Part shown: positions 53,480 through 64,000 of the stretch, piece by piece
Layout of the letters: each line of letters starts with the position of its first letter
How positions within the stretch are numbered: position 1 is the first letter of the stretch
Assembly (NCBI GenBank): GCA_035236585.1
Contig: CP141130.1
Location: 32,685,501 to 32,749,500 of the forward strand
Length of the DNA: 64,000 bases
Reading direction: 5' to 3'
Origin: Warburgia ugandensis
Taxonomy: Eukaryota; Streptophyta; Magnoliopsida; Canellales; Canellaceae
Translations under genes and position numbers: made by a program
The notes under the pieces: generated by a model
The model's database searches: none
The model's input: the letters and a program-made list of their open reading frames with translations, nothing else
Told to the model about the DNA's origin: nothing

Positions 53480-55786
53480 TTTGTCTCTGGAACCAAGATT
53501 CCATGTTTTAATGATAACAAAACCACAAATGTATATGTCATCTAACTTGTCTCCGATTGTGCATGATTGTATTTTACTTTAGAAACAAATGTGTCAACAT
53601 GGATGAAGTTCTCAGTCAAATGCTTTAGTGTGCTAAAATTGGAAAATATCCAACTAACGTAACTTAGTATGAGATGATATCAAACTAATCAACTATTTTT
53701 GAAAACCCAATTGACTACTTTAGGATCTAGTCTATTAAAAATGAAAGCAAGTATGCTAAAGTGGGAATTGAGATGTCTAAATGTCAATAAAAGTAAGGAC
53801 GAGTTTTTCGAGAAGATAGTTGACTATTCACACATAATTGACTAATATGCTTTGCCCTTTCCAAAAAATAAAGATCTCAGTTTTAACGAGCTAATAAAGA
53901 TGTCAAGTTGGATTCAAGATTGAAGATTTCACATGTGTTTTGACTCAATTGTGAAAATTAGCTAACTATTTTGAAGATCAAGTTGACTATTTCATTCCAG
54001 TAAGTTTGAAATGATTTTCTTGAAACTTGGTTGGCTAAAGTTGAAGATTAAGATATTATGCGTTTGAGTTGACTTAAATTAATGTTAACCAAAAGGGTTT
54101 CAAATTTGTGTTGAAAACATGTCAACTAAGCATGAAAAAACATGCTCCTAAGCTTCAACTGAAAAAAAGTGGTTTCACCACGAGAAGAATTTAGTCAACT
54201 AAACTGGTTGAAATAGTCAACTAAACATGCAACAACTTTGCCATATGTCAATTTGAATTTGAATTTGAATTTCTATCTCATAGAGGGATAGACATTGTCT
54301 CCAATGGATAATAATTTTGGTCCCCCACGGATCTTTTTGAATTGAGACTATTTATACGAGTCATTTGAAAACAAAAATAGGAAGAGAATTGAAAATCAAG
54401 TGAAGAACAAGTTATTTACTCAAGCAAGTTTCCTCAAGCACTTGTGCTTATTCTTTTTATTCTTTATTTTTTTATAAAATTCTCTTTCTCTAATTGTTGA
54501 ATATATATTGAATGTATTGAGAAACAATTCTTTCTTTAAATCATACTTTTGTAGTTGAGAGTGGTGTAGCTCTCCTCTCTTTGATAGTTTTGTAAGTGTT
54601 TGTATGAAGATTAAGCTTACTCAAGTGCTCAAGTCCTTTGTTTGTGGCCAGAACCATGTCAATTGGCATGTAAAATCTTGCAGAGATTAGTGAAAGCTCA
54701 AGGTAGGAAATACCTTGATAGAGTGGAAGTAGGTGCCTTGGTTGGTTGACCGAATCACTATAAAATCTCTTAGGTCTAGTTTTTATTGTGTCATTGTTTT
54801 TCATTTTGAAACCTTGTCTCGCTATTTAAGAATAAACTTGTAAATGTTTTTAAACTTTCATTGGTCCTAATTGACCCCACTCTTTGGACCTGATAATTAG
54901 TATTAAAGCAAGCACTCTTCATTTTCAAAAGAGTTCAAGATTTGCTTTTCTAAAATCTTCCTAAATGGCACAACAGGTAGTCATAGGAATAGATTGTAGA
55001 GAAGGTCACTCCACTAATAGGGCATCATTCTTTGATGCACCAACTACAACTAATGAAAAGCAAGGATAAAGACTTTCATCAAGTCTATAGGTTATGAGTT
55101 GTGGAGATCAGTTGAAGAAGGGCCTTACAACCCTTTTATGATGATAGACGATGTTCCACTACACATAAAAATTTAAATAGAGTGAAGAAGACTGCAAATA
55201 AGGTCAACTTGATGATAAAGCTATGAATCTAATCTATTGTGCACTTGATGCCAATGGGTAGAATGAAATTTTAACTAGAGAAATAGTTCAAGGAATTTGG
55301 AGAAATTGGATGTCACCCATAAAAGTACAAACTAAGTGAAAGAAACTATAATTAATCCTCTAATTCATGAATATGAATTGTTCTCCATGAATTCGCATCG
55401 ATAAGTTTACAAGGTTTACCAACATCATAAATTTCTTAAAATCTCTTGAAGAGGTTTTTACAAATGGTGAGCAAGTTAGCAAGATTCTTAGGTCTTCACC
55501 AATGTCTTTGAGTCTTGAGGTCACTGTGATATGATAGACCAAGGATTTACGAACTTTGAAATTGGATACTAATTTATGAAATCAATTGTTGGAAGAGGAA
55601 TCCAAGACCAAGAAAGGCAAAGTTGATGAAGATAAGAGTGATAGAATTGTTGCTGATGGGGATGAAGAGGCTACTCTTCTCAACTAGAAGATTCAACAAA
55701 ATGTTTACAGGGAAAGCTAGTGATAAAAGACCAAGGTTCTCAAGAAGTTTACATCAAGAATGGATCCAACTTCTAAGAAGGATAGT
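53480..55786 (+). mobile_element. Ty1-copia element, 5' LTR and gag start (cut by copy C)
   Basis: The LTR-like part ends near 54895 and is followed by a copia primer-binding site (ttagtattaaagc at 54898-54910, usual form TTGGTATCAGAGC, initiator tRNA-Met). A gag-like region begins at 54965 with blocks such as MAQQVVIGIDCREGHSTNRA, YELWRSVEEGPYNP, LIYCALDANG and HEYELFSM, the familiar copia gag (UBN2 type) pattern. It is cut at 55787 by the LTR of copy C, so pol lies outside the window if it survives. The left limit is an estimate. Broken, with several breaks. Confidence 0.75.
54898..54910 (+). other. Primer-binding site of the copia element
   Basis: ttagtattaaagc, a worn copy of the tRNA-Met type site, placed between the LTR end and the gag start. 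Confidence 0.6.
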
Positions 55787-57157
55787 AGTTGATGTTTTTC
55801 GCAAGTGCAAGAGCCATTATAATATAGCTAGTACAAATACGGGTTAATTCCACAGGGACTTGACTTGAAAATTTGAAGTTTCTATAGAATTCAAATATTT
55901 AAAATTTAAAAGAAATAACATAACATAAATGCACCAATAGTACAACAAAACTTCATATATATTCAAATGATGTAAATTACAAACTTTTCCAATTCTATAA
56001 AGACATAAAATTAAACGAAATAAGCAATCCTAGATTATACAGTCCTTAGATAGGCAAAACAGGGATAGCATAAAATTAGAATGAAAGTAGGGACCAGGAA
56101 ATTAAAATGGGGAAGCCAATGGCATTTTAATTAAAGAGCAAAGGCTAGAAATGAAATTTTTTTGTTTTCTGTTTTTCAACTGTTCACCCAAGCACAGCCA
56201 GAGGAAGACGCTGGTGATGGGGGGAAGGAGAGGGAAGAATAGAGGGGATGAAGAGGTTGGGGAAAAGGGAAACCGGGTTTTCCCGCTTTGATCTCATTGG
56301 AGGTTGTGGAGCAAGGGAGAAGAAGAGGAGGAGAAGAGAGAGGGAAAGGGGAAAAACCTAGATCGGTTTTCCGTCTCCGGGCCATCCGGTGATGGAGAAG
56401 AGGAGACGACGAATCCTGCCGTTGAACAAAAATGGAGCATGGGCTGTGGAGCAAGGGAGAAGGGACGGCGACCAGCGCGGCCTACCAATCAAGCTGCGCT
56501 GGACGGAATGGAGAGAATGGCACTGGGGGAGAAGTCAGGAATGGTTGCCGGCCGGGCTGTGGTGTGCTGCGCTCACCGATGCCTAAACGGTAGATAAAAG
56601 AGAAGATGGGTCTCGCTCCGACGACTGAACAGAGGATGGGCTGAGGAGAGGCTGAAGCAGGGGGAGAACCGAGAGGATAAAGGGAAGTCGGGAGTGACCG
56701 GGAGAGTGCGGGTGAATGGGGAGACCAAGGGGACGAAGCCGATGGCACAACTGTGAGGGAGATGCCGTCTTAGTGAGGTGACTGGGCAATGGAGAGGAAG
56801 CAGACGACGAGCGACAGAGACAGGTGGAAGCAGTCAACGACGGTGGCGTGCATGAGCGGAAAAAAGGGAGCAACCGGCGTGCGCGACGTGGTGCTGGGAC
56901 AGAGAGAAAAGGGACCAGGGGAGGAAAAATAGGATTCACTGGCTGGTTGCAGACGCTTGCCGGTCGGTGAGGTGAAGACTGGAGGACAGAGGGAAATAAG
57001 GGAAATAGAGAGAGGAAGCAGGAGGTTTGTGCGGTGCTGATCAGACGCGTAGGGCTGGCGAGTTGGAATCTTGGTGTATGCCGGGTAGAGGAGTTGGAGT
57101 GGCTGCTGCGCAGAGAGAGACAGAGGAAAGGGTCTGACGAAGGAGATGGCAATACGG

Positions 57158-57161
<4 letters not shown>

Positions 57162-57217
<56 letters not shown>
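57162..57217. repeat. (GA)n microsatellite in the 3' LTR of copy C
   Basis: About 28 GA units on the plus strand ((CT)n in the sense of the LTR), in the pyrimidine-rich leader part, as in copy B. Confidence 0.95.
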
Positions 57218-57220
<3 letters not shown>

Positions 57221-57488
57221 TGCCCTAGGTGGGAAAGATGGGATGGTGAAGATGGGGTGAGAAGAGATGAGAGATCGAGAGGAAATGAGAGGAGAGTAGA
57301 GGGAGGAAGAAGGGGAGAGCACGAGGGATAAAGGGGGAAACAGGAGAGGTAGGAGTGCAACCGTCCTTCCGCCTCTCTGTTAAGAGGAAGAGATGTCGGG
57401 GAAGAAGCACGAGAGGAGAGTGCGAGAGAGAACAGGAGAGCTCTGTGAAGAGGAAGAGAAGAAGCACCGACCTCAATGGGTGAAATCC

Positions 57489-57498
57489 CTTATATAAG
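57489..57498 (-). promoter_or_regulatory. TATA-like box in the 3' LTR of copy C
   Basis: CTTATATAAG, about 410 bases into the LTR on the minus strand and just ahead of the CT-rich leader-like stretch. It is a plausible LTR promoter; activity is unknown. Confidence 0.45.
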
Positions 57499-60400
57499 AA
57501 GAGCTGCCCATCCATTGTCTTCCACTCATTATTTATTTATTTTGTCTTCCACTCAAGATGTCTGCTATGCTTCCTCATGGTTTGAACCTTGTGTTGTCGC
57601 ATGGGCAACATGCTTGTAGCCTTTCCTTGTAAAGTGGGGCTCATCAAATTTGATACTTATCAGGTCGATTTGAGCCGCCCAAAGTTATTTTGGTTTATCT
57701 GCAAAATAAAAGATTACTTAAAATCATATATACTATTCATTATCCATCAAATTAGTTCTAATGATTATCTAATCATTAAATCTTTAGATTAACTGCTGGA
57801 TGGTCAATTGAGATATAATCAATCTAAAATTAACAAATTGATCAATTAGATAACCTAATCAAATGCTAATATAAGGTTATTTTAGTCAAATTTGAACACT
57901 TAACACATACCCTAACAAGCATTTTGCTAGTCTCTAGCAACACGTGCAAAAAACCAATGATTGAAAGTGATGCAAGTTGCCATTTTCATAGGTACTCTTG
58001 ATTGCATTTAGCATATGCAACAAGTCCTTAAACCCCTAAATTACCCATAGTAGATTAGTTAGGCCTCCTAAGGGTTTGTAGTGAATATACCCACAAAATT
58101 CCCAAATATCATTTTCAAGTCAATTTCTACTTTTTCTCAGATAAATTTATTAACTTTAGCATATGAATGAAAAATTCAAAACTCTACAAGTATGCTAAAC
58201 ACATGCCAATTTATCTTAGATCTCAGAGTTTGTGTACAGTCTACATATAAAATAATCTTTATCTTTAAATAGACTACAACTTTAGAACTCCATTTGAAAC
58301 ATGTTTTGACCTCAATCCTTACTAATGACATACACTAAAAAATAACGTCTCTTAGATGAAGGTTCAAATAATCTCTCTTCAATATGTGAGCATAGTCAAT
58401 AAAAACAAATTTATCTCACATATACTCATGAAGGAACGGGAGTTACTAAGGAATATGGTCTTGATTCCTTTAGAAAGAATAAGATGCATTACCTTTGAAT
58501 TTTTAGAAATATTACTCTTTAAATCCTATATTTTCATATCCTCATTAAGACTATATTCATCTTAAAATCATTATGTCTTTAAATAGGACTAAATGAAGGC
58601 TTACGATAGGGTACAAAAGGAGGGATATAAAGGGTATTCAAAAAATCTTCAAAAATAAGTAGAGGTCTTCTAATAAAGTTGATAATTCTTCTTTACTTTG
58701 CTTGCTTAAAATAAATATTTCTTTTTCTTTTCACTTTTCTACATTCTTCATCCATTTTTTTTCTTAATCTATTTTGAAGAATATTTCTTATCTTAGTATT
58801 TACTTTTCTACTTAAATTGCAACCAAAATGTATATTTTCATTCATCTCTAACTTATATTTGGAAGAAAATAGGTAATGGATATATTATACCTGTTAATAT
58901 GGGTAAATGTTAAATTAGGTAAGAACAGAAAAGAATTGTATAAAAGGCTCAAATTGGCTAATTAGTGGTAAAAAATACTCTTGAGTAAGCTTTATGTCTA
59001 TAGGTTAACACAAAGATGGCCTAAATTCTTTTTTAGGTTTTCTACAATCTATCAGATTCAATGAAATTTTAGAATGTTGAAGGTAGTATTCTAATAATTT
59101 AGGTAATTAGCCAAATTTAAAAATTGATTGGAACAAATTTACTTTAAGCACGCTGAAGAAAATTAGGAACACTTTTATAACCTCTTAAAAAGAATGAATG
59201 ACTCTAAAGACTCACTTAGGTTATAGGTCTCCACTAAATTTCTTCATGATCTCTAAGTTGTAACTATTTATCAATTTAGAGTATGTATATGCAACTGTTT
59301 GTAAAGTGATTTGAGATTTAGCTTTCATGGAATATTTAAAAAAAATAAGTAGAATGATAAATTAATCATGTTTAGTTTCATTAATAGGTTAAAGTTGTCT
59401 TGATTATAAATCCAATCACAATGTAGGAATTGACATAAAATTTTTATTTTTATTTTTAAATTAACAAAGACTAGAATTTGGGTCCACATTTGAGTCAGAT
59501 AAGTATAACACAAGGTAAAAATGTGAGAATTGAAAACTTTTGTTTGAGAATTCGTACAAATATTAGGGCATAGAAGTCAAATTTCTTCTTAACTTTGTGC
59601 CCTTAGAAGTTACTGTCCAAATGGACCAAGTTGCCTTACATACACTGAAATTAATGAGTCGACTTCTAGAGTTTTTAAACCATGCCATAGCTCGAGGGCC
59701 TTACTTGCTGACTTCTTTTACCACTATATTATTGCTACTAAGAGAAATGGACCATCTTGAATAGATGATTCAGTTCTTTTGAATTCTATACCCCACAACC
59801 TGAAAGAAACATTGTCCTCAATGTTTAAAAACATAGGACCTATATGATGATGGAGAGATATAGAAGACTAAAATTTGAAAAAAAACTTTTGTGTTGCTTC
59901 CCAAAGAGTGCTAAGTTTAACGTCTTTAGCCAGACCTATCCTAATGTATCCTAATCCTAATAATGAAATGGCAAAATTTCTCATGCCACTTTAGAATCTC
60001 GTAGTAATCTATATATTGCCTCCACTTGTAGATTTTTGGTGGTGTTACCATTAAGACATAGTAGACCATTGCGATTTTGAGTTGTGGGGAATTATATTAA
60101 TGATCCCCCATTTTCAATATCTCATGGTAGTCAATATAATTCTTCCACTTTGTATTTTGAAGTGGTGATAATACAATGACATTTTGACCTACCATGAATT
60201 GCTTAGGATCAATTCAAGGTGAATTGTTCCTCTCTGAACCAAATTTTTGGGGGAACAATAACCATTGCATTCAATTTATCTTTTTCCTCCAATTCCCTAA
60301 TATTGTTGTGAAATGGGGATATAAGCTGACTATGGCCTTCCATAAAAGTTTGTTCTTATATTACTAGATGAGGGGACATGGTTATACTTAAACCCTTATT

Positions 60401-60535
60401 CTCTTCTAATGTGTACCCTAAGGTTGGTTGATGTAGGACCAATACATCAATTGACTCTTTTTCTTTCTATTCTATGGGCACATGTAAAGTTTCATATGGG
60501 CCTACATGACTATCTTGTGGTTGATCAAATAAGGT

Positions 60536-60979
60536 CTAGAGATCGAAGTTAGGTACATCTTTGCCATGACATGGCTCAATGGAAATATTAGGCTCTGTAA
60601 GGGAATCTAAATTGGCTTGCCAATGAGAAGTGTTCATTAAAGGCATAATATCTAACAATTCATTAACCACCTCAATGGATCTACCTTCATTAAGTTCATA
60701 AAAATATGCAGGACACAATTTTAGAGGATCTAAGTTGGATATTTCTACTGCTTCATTTTCGTCATCAATGGAAGTCTCTTCATCACAATCGTAACAATGA
60801 GTAGGACATTGCTTGAGTAGATATGAGTTGGAGGTTTCTATAGATGGTTGTGGGCTTTTTGACTCAGAATGGTTACTTGAAATTTCCCTCCTATCATCAT
60901 TAATATATTGTTCCTCATTATTCTCATTTGGTTGAAATTCTCTAACCCTTCCCATAAATGCAATATAGAGTCGACCCAT
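60536..60979 (-). pseudogene. Protease-RT linker-like acidic reading frame in copy C
   Basis: An open stretch of 147 codons, acidic and rich in Asn and Ser. It contains SYLLKQCPTHCYDCDEE and then DPLKLCPAYFYELNEG with SIEVVNELLDI. The second block matches EPLEACLGHFNEF and IEEVNALFDY of copy B (24860-24945) and NPLKPCLAHFSDF and SIDEVNDLLDI of copy A. The first block looks like a duplicate of the same module. No enzyme domain is present. Fossil of pol linker sequence; function unknown. Confidence 0.6.
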
Positions 60980-61326
60980 TTGTTCACGACATTGTTTAGT
61001 TGGTTACATAAATAACTCAAGGGTCTTTTCGAATGATTGATCATTTTGTGTTAGAGTCATCCACTTGAATGGCTCATACTATTGTGGCATTGGAGTATTG
61101 GAAAATGATTGATTAGGTTGGAGCCATGATGGTTGTCCTTGATTTTCTAGATAATTCTAGTAAGGTTGATCAAGGTAGGATCATGCTGGTTCTTCCTGAT
61201 ATGGTTGATAATCCTGAGACCATTATTGTTCATATTGCCTAGCCCATTCATTATGGTCTTGATAATTTTTCTTAAGATAGTAATTGTTGCTAGGTTATGT
61301 AAATGCACTAGGTGCATCTACTAGCT

Positions 61327-61524
61327 CTAATAATAGTTATTGTATGTGGAGCTTGATTGCCACGAATTAGTAGGATATGTGTGGTTAGAATAGGTGTATG
61401 AATTCTTGTACTGAGGTTGTTGAAGTGTCTCAGTATTTTGCATATACGCATATGCCCTATTCAACTTATCTAGGTATCTATTAATGTATGGGAGAAATAA
61501 GGATTTTACCTTGTTTTGTTTCAT
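61327..61524 (-). pseudogene. gag-like remnant of copy C
   Basis: A stretch of 65 codons with INRYLDKLNRAYAYMQ, QQPQYKNSY and a Tyr/Ser/Asn-rich end. It is related by pattern to 4839-5066 in copy A. Named gag-like from position only. Confidence 0.5.
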
Positions 61525-61620
61525 TCATACGCTAATAATGTATAGGCTTAGGATGACAATGTTTTACTATCCCTCACTTGGTAGGCCATTGTACTGAACT
61601 TTATATATGACGAAAGAGTG

Positions 61621-61622
<2 letters not shown>

Positions 61623-61681
<59 letters not shown>
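61623..61681. repeat. (CT)n microsatellite in the leader of copy C
   Basis: About 29 CT units in a row within the internal region. Confidence 0.95.
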
Positions 61682-61684
<3 letters not shown>

Positions 61685-62807
61685 TACAATTCTAACTAAT
61701 GCAAACCTAAATGCTAATGATAGGGCATAAAATGTAAACAACCTTAAGGCTAGCAAGCAAACAATTTGATTGTCTTGAAATTGTGTAGGGAAGAAGCTTT
61801 TAGATTAACCTAATCTAATGCTCCTCCTCTCTTTTAGACTTGCCCTACTGCTTACCAATTAGATCCTATTCAACCAACCACTTCACACCCTCCTTAGCTA
61901 GCCATAGGTAGTCTGCGTCATAGAATGTGCTGGCAAAGCTAATCATTTAGAAACCAGCATAGTCAGGTAAATAGGGGCCATTTGAGTGGCAATGGGTTGC
62001 CTCCTTCCAAGAGTGTCATACGAGCATGTGTTGGCCTTTATAGGTCTCTTCTAATTGAATTTAAATTAATTTTGGAAGGTTGGGTTACATGCTTGTGGTG
62101 GTTATACTAAGTGGGCTAAGAGGTGGTGATGAAATCCACCCTCAATCTTGTGAAGTGGGGTGCTCTTATTAATTATTTTTCATAGTCCATGGCATTTTAG
62201 TCAACATATAATCACCTTAAAGCAATAAATATACCCTAAAATGCAATAAAAAATAATAAACTAATGCAAACCCTAAAAAAAAAATGTAACAGATATCAAG
62301 TGTGTGTTCTATATGAAATTATACTAACGAGTAATGCAATTTTATTCTACTAATCATAACCTAATCTAAAATTTCAAAGAGTTAGGATTTCTCACAGTGG
62401 AGTTTTGGGCAAAGTCTTCTCGTACAAGGGTGGGGCTATTTACATTCCACCTCTACTTCCAAGTTACCATGACCCACCCTTAACCTATATTATTACAACC
62501 CTTTAAATGAATTGAAATAAATGAAAAGAATACATCATGTCCTCACTACAATTCAATCAAAATAGACTGTGATTATCCAAATTAAAAGCCTCCTTGAATT
62601 TCTCCTCCTTTTCCAATTTCCTACAAAGTAAAAATATTATTAAGTATCAAAATTTAGAAAAAAATAGAAATTATGCCCTAAGAAAAATTATCAAATGCAC
62701 TTAAAAATGCCTAAAATTCTAAAGTAATGTAATTCCTAATTTAAAAATTTTCTAATATTATTTTTTTTTGAAATTTTCATTTAAATTTTATGAAAACTCC
62801 ATTGTGG

Positions 62808-62826
62808 GTCCCTAGCAACGGTGCCA
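62808..62826 (-). other. Primer-binding site of copy C
   Basis: TGGCACCGTTGCTAGGGAC on the minus strand, six bases from the LTR end. It differs at only a few positions from the Athila site TGGCGCCGTTGCCGGGGAC for tRNA-Asp. Confidence 0.85.
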
Positions 62827-62832
62827 AACACT

Positions 62833-64000
62833 TGTAGATGTTTTTCGCAAGTGAACCAGCCGTTGTAGTATAGCTAGTACAAGTACGGGTCAATTCCACA
62901 TGGACTCGACTTGAAAATTTGAAGTTTACATAGAATTCAAATATTTAAAATTTAAAAGAAATAACATTACATAAATGCACCAATAGTACAACAAAACTTC
63001 ATATTTATTCAAATGATGTAAATTACAAACTTTTCTAGTTCCATTAAGATATAAAATTAAACTAAACAAGCAATCTTGGATTACACAATCCTCGGATAGG
63101 CAAAATAGGGATAACATAAAACTAGAATGGAAGTAGGGATATAGAGGGAATTAAAATGGAGAATTAGATGGAATTTTAATTAAAGAGCAAAGGCTAGAAA
63201 CGAAATTTTTTTGTTTTTTAATAGAGAAACCTAAACACACTAGAGGAAGACACCGGTGAAGGTTGAAGCGGAGGGAAGAATGGAGGGGATGAAAAGGTTG
63301 GCGGGAAAGGATAAATTAGGTTTTCCCAGTCTGATCTCATTGGAGGATGTGGAGCAAGGGAGAAGAAGAGGAGGAGGAGAAGAGAGAGGGAAAGAGGAAA
63401 AACTTAGATTGGGTTGAGGAGATGACGAATCCTGCCAATGAACAGAAACAGAGGACGAGCTGTGGAGAATGGGAGAAGGGATGGCGACTAGTGCGACCTA
63501 CCAATCAAGTTGCGCTGGTCATAGTGGAGAGAACGACATTGGGGGAGAAGTCAGGAATGGTTGCCAGCTGGGCTGTGGTGTGTTGTGCTCACCGATGCCT
63601 AAATGGTAGATAATGGGTTTGGCTTTGGCGACTGAACGGAGGATGCGTAGAGGAGAGGCTGAAGCAGGGGGAGAACTAAGAGGATAAGGGGAAGTCATGA
63701 GTGACTGGGAGAGTGCGGGTGAATGGGGAGACCAAGGGGACGAAGCCGATGGCACGACTGTGAGGGAGATGCCGGCTTAATGAGGTGACTGGATAGTGGA
63801 GAGGAAGCAGATGACGAGTGACATAGACAGGTGGGAGCAGTTGATGACGGCGGTGTGCGTGAGAGGGAAAAAGGGAGCAATCGATGTGCATGATGTGGTG
63901 CTGGGACAGAGAAAAAAGGGAACATGGGAGGAAAAATAGGATTCACCGGCCAGTTAGGATTGTCGGTTGGTGAGGTGAAGACTAGAGGACAGAGGGAAAT
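62833..64000 (-). repeat. 5' LTR of copy C (partial, cut by window end)
   Basis: Matches 55787 onward of the 3' LTR base by base for the 1.17 kb that is visible. Several CG sites of the 3' LTR are TG or CA here. The (GA)n run lies beyond the window. Confidence 0.85.

Larger units (their letters stand above)
55787..57905 (-). repeat. 3' LTR of copy C
   Basis: 2119 bp. On the minus strand it starts TGTTAAGTGTTCAAATTTG (from 57905) and ends AACATCAACT-like near 55787. It contains a GC- and GA-rich middle and a long (GA)n run. It pairs with the part of the 5' LTR seen from 62833. Confidence 0.85.
55787..64000 (-). mobile_element. Athila-derived, pol-less LTR element, copy C (runs past window end)
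   Basis: A minus-strand element with 3' LTR 55787-57905, internal region 57906-62832 and 5' LTR from 62833 past the window end. The primer-binding site is at 62808-62826 and the purine tract adjoins the 3' LTR. The internal region is only 4.9 kb and has no RT, RNase H or integrase. It has a gag-like remnant (61327-61524) and an open 147-codon stretch related to the protease-RT linker of Athila pol (60536-60979). Copy A has the same plan and nearly the same internal length. LTRs differ by eye at about one base in nine, part of it CG decay, so it is old. It looks structurally complete as a non-autonomous element, with several small breaks. Confidence 0.85.

Noticed and set aside
56176-57515. 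Several overlapping frames of 60-196 codons on both strands
   Set aside because: They lie in the GC- and GA-rich part of the LTR of copy C, overlap in many frames at once, and are low-complexity; the related part of the 5' LTR does not keep them.

Overview
The window is nuclear DNA of a flowering plant. This rests on one host gene, an F-box gene of the LCR family carrying a miR394 target site, and on the repeat fauna: Athila-type and Tekay/Del-type Ty3-gypsy elements, Ty1-copia elements, an RTE-clade LINE, an Au SINE and a long-TIR Mutator-like element. The DNA is AT-rich and mostly old transposon. I cannot name the plant order from the sequence.

Layout. (1) 1-3473: the right part of a Tekay/Del-like gypsy LTR that begins outside the window. 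(2) 3474-12491: a pol-less, Athila-derived element (copy A) with its 3' LTR at 10577-12491. A 2.5 kb solo LTR sits inside it at 7591-10090, flanked by a 5-bp duplication, AATAT. (3) 12492 to about 34000: a nest at least four layers deep. An old minus-strand copia element is split by a 1.2 kb long-TIR Mutator-like element (outer ends 14826 and 33390). That is split by a Tekay-like solo LTR (outer ends 15108 and 32429, flanked by CAAGG on both sides). That in turn is split by a 12.8 kb Athila element (copy B, 19180-31962) with both LTRs, a primer-binding site, and gag, protease, RT, RNase H and integrase remains. (4) 34000-39900: mostly low-copy DNA with a tRNA-like SINE head and a 66-bp tandem duplication; I find no recognisable gene. 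(5) 40001-49677: the host gene, an LCR-type F-box gene with two coding exons around an intron of about 8.3 kb. The intron holds an RTE LINE, an Au SINE inside that LINE, and a separate small SINE with perfect 15-bp target duplications. (6) 49678-53480: 3' flank with a 601-bp-period tandem duplication. (7) About 53480-55786: the LTR, primer-binding site and gag start of a plus-strand copia element, cut by (8) 55787 to beyond 64000: a minus-strand pol-less Athila derivative (copy C).

How things fit. The only intact gene is the LCR-type one. Its protein should be an SCF ubiquitin-ligase substrate receptor, and its mRNA carries a site for miR394. Copies A and C share a design: an internal region of about 4.7-4.9 kb without RT, RNase H or integrase, which keeps the stretch of Athila pol lying between protease and RT. 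Copy B, a fuller Athila, provides the reference for that comparison. All similarities were judged by eye; no database search was possible.
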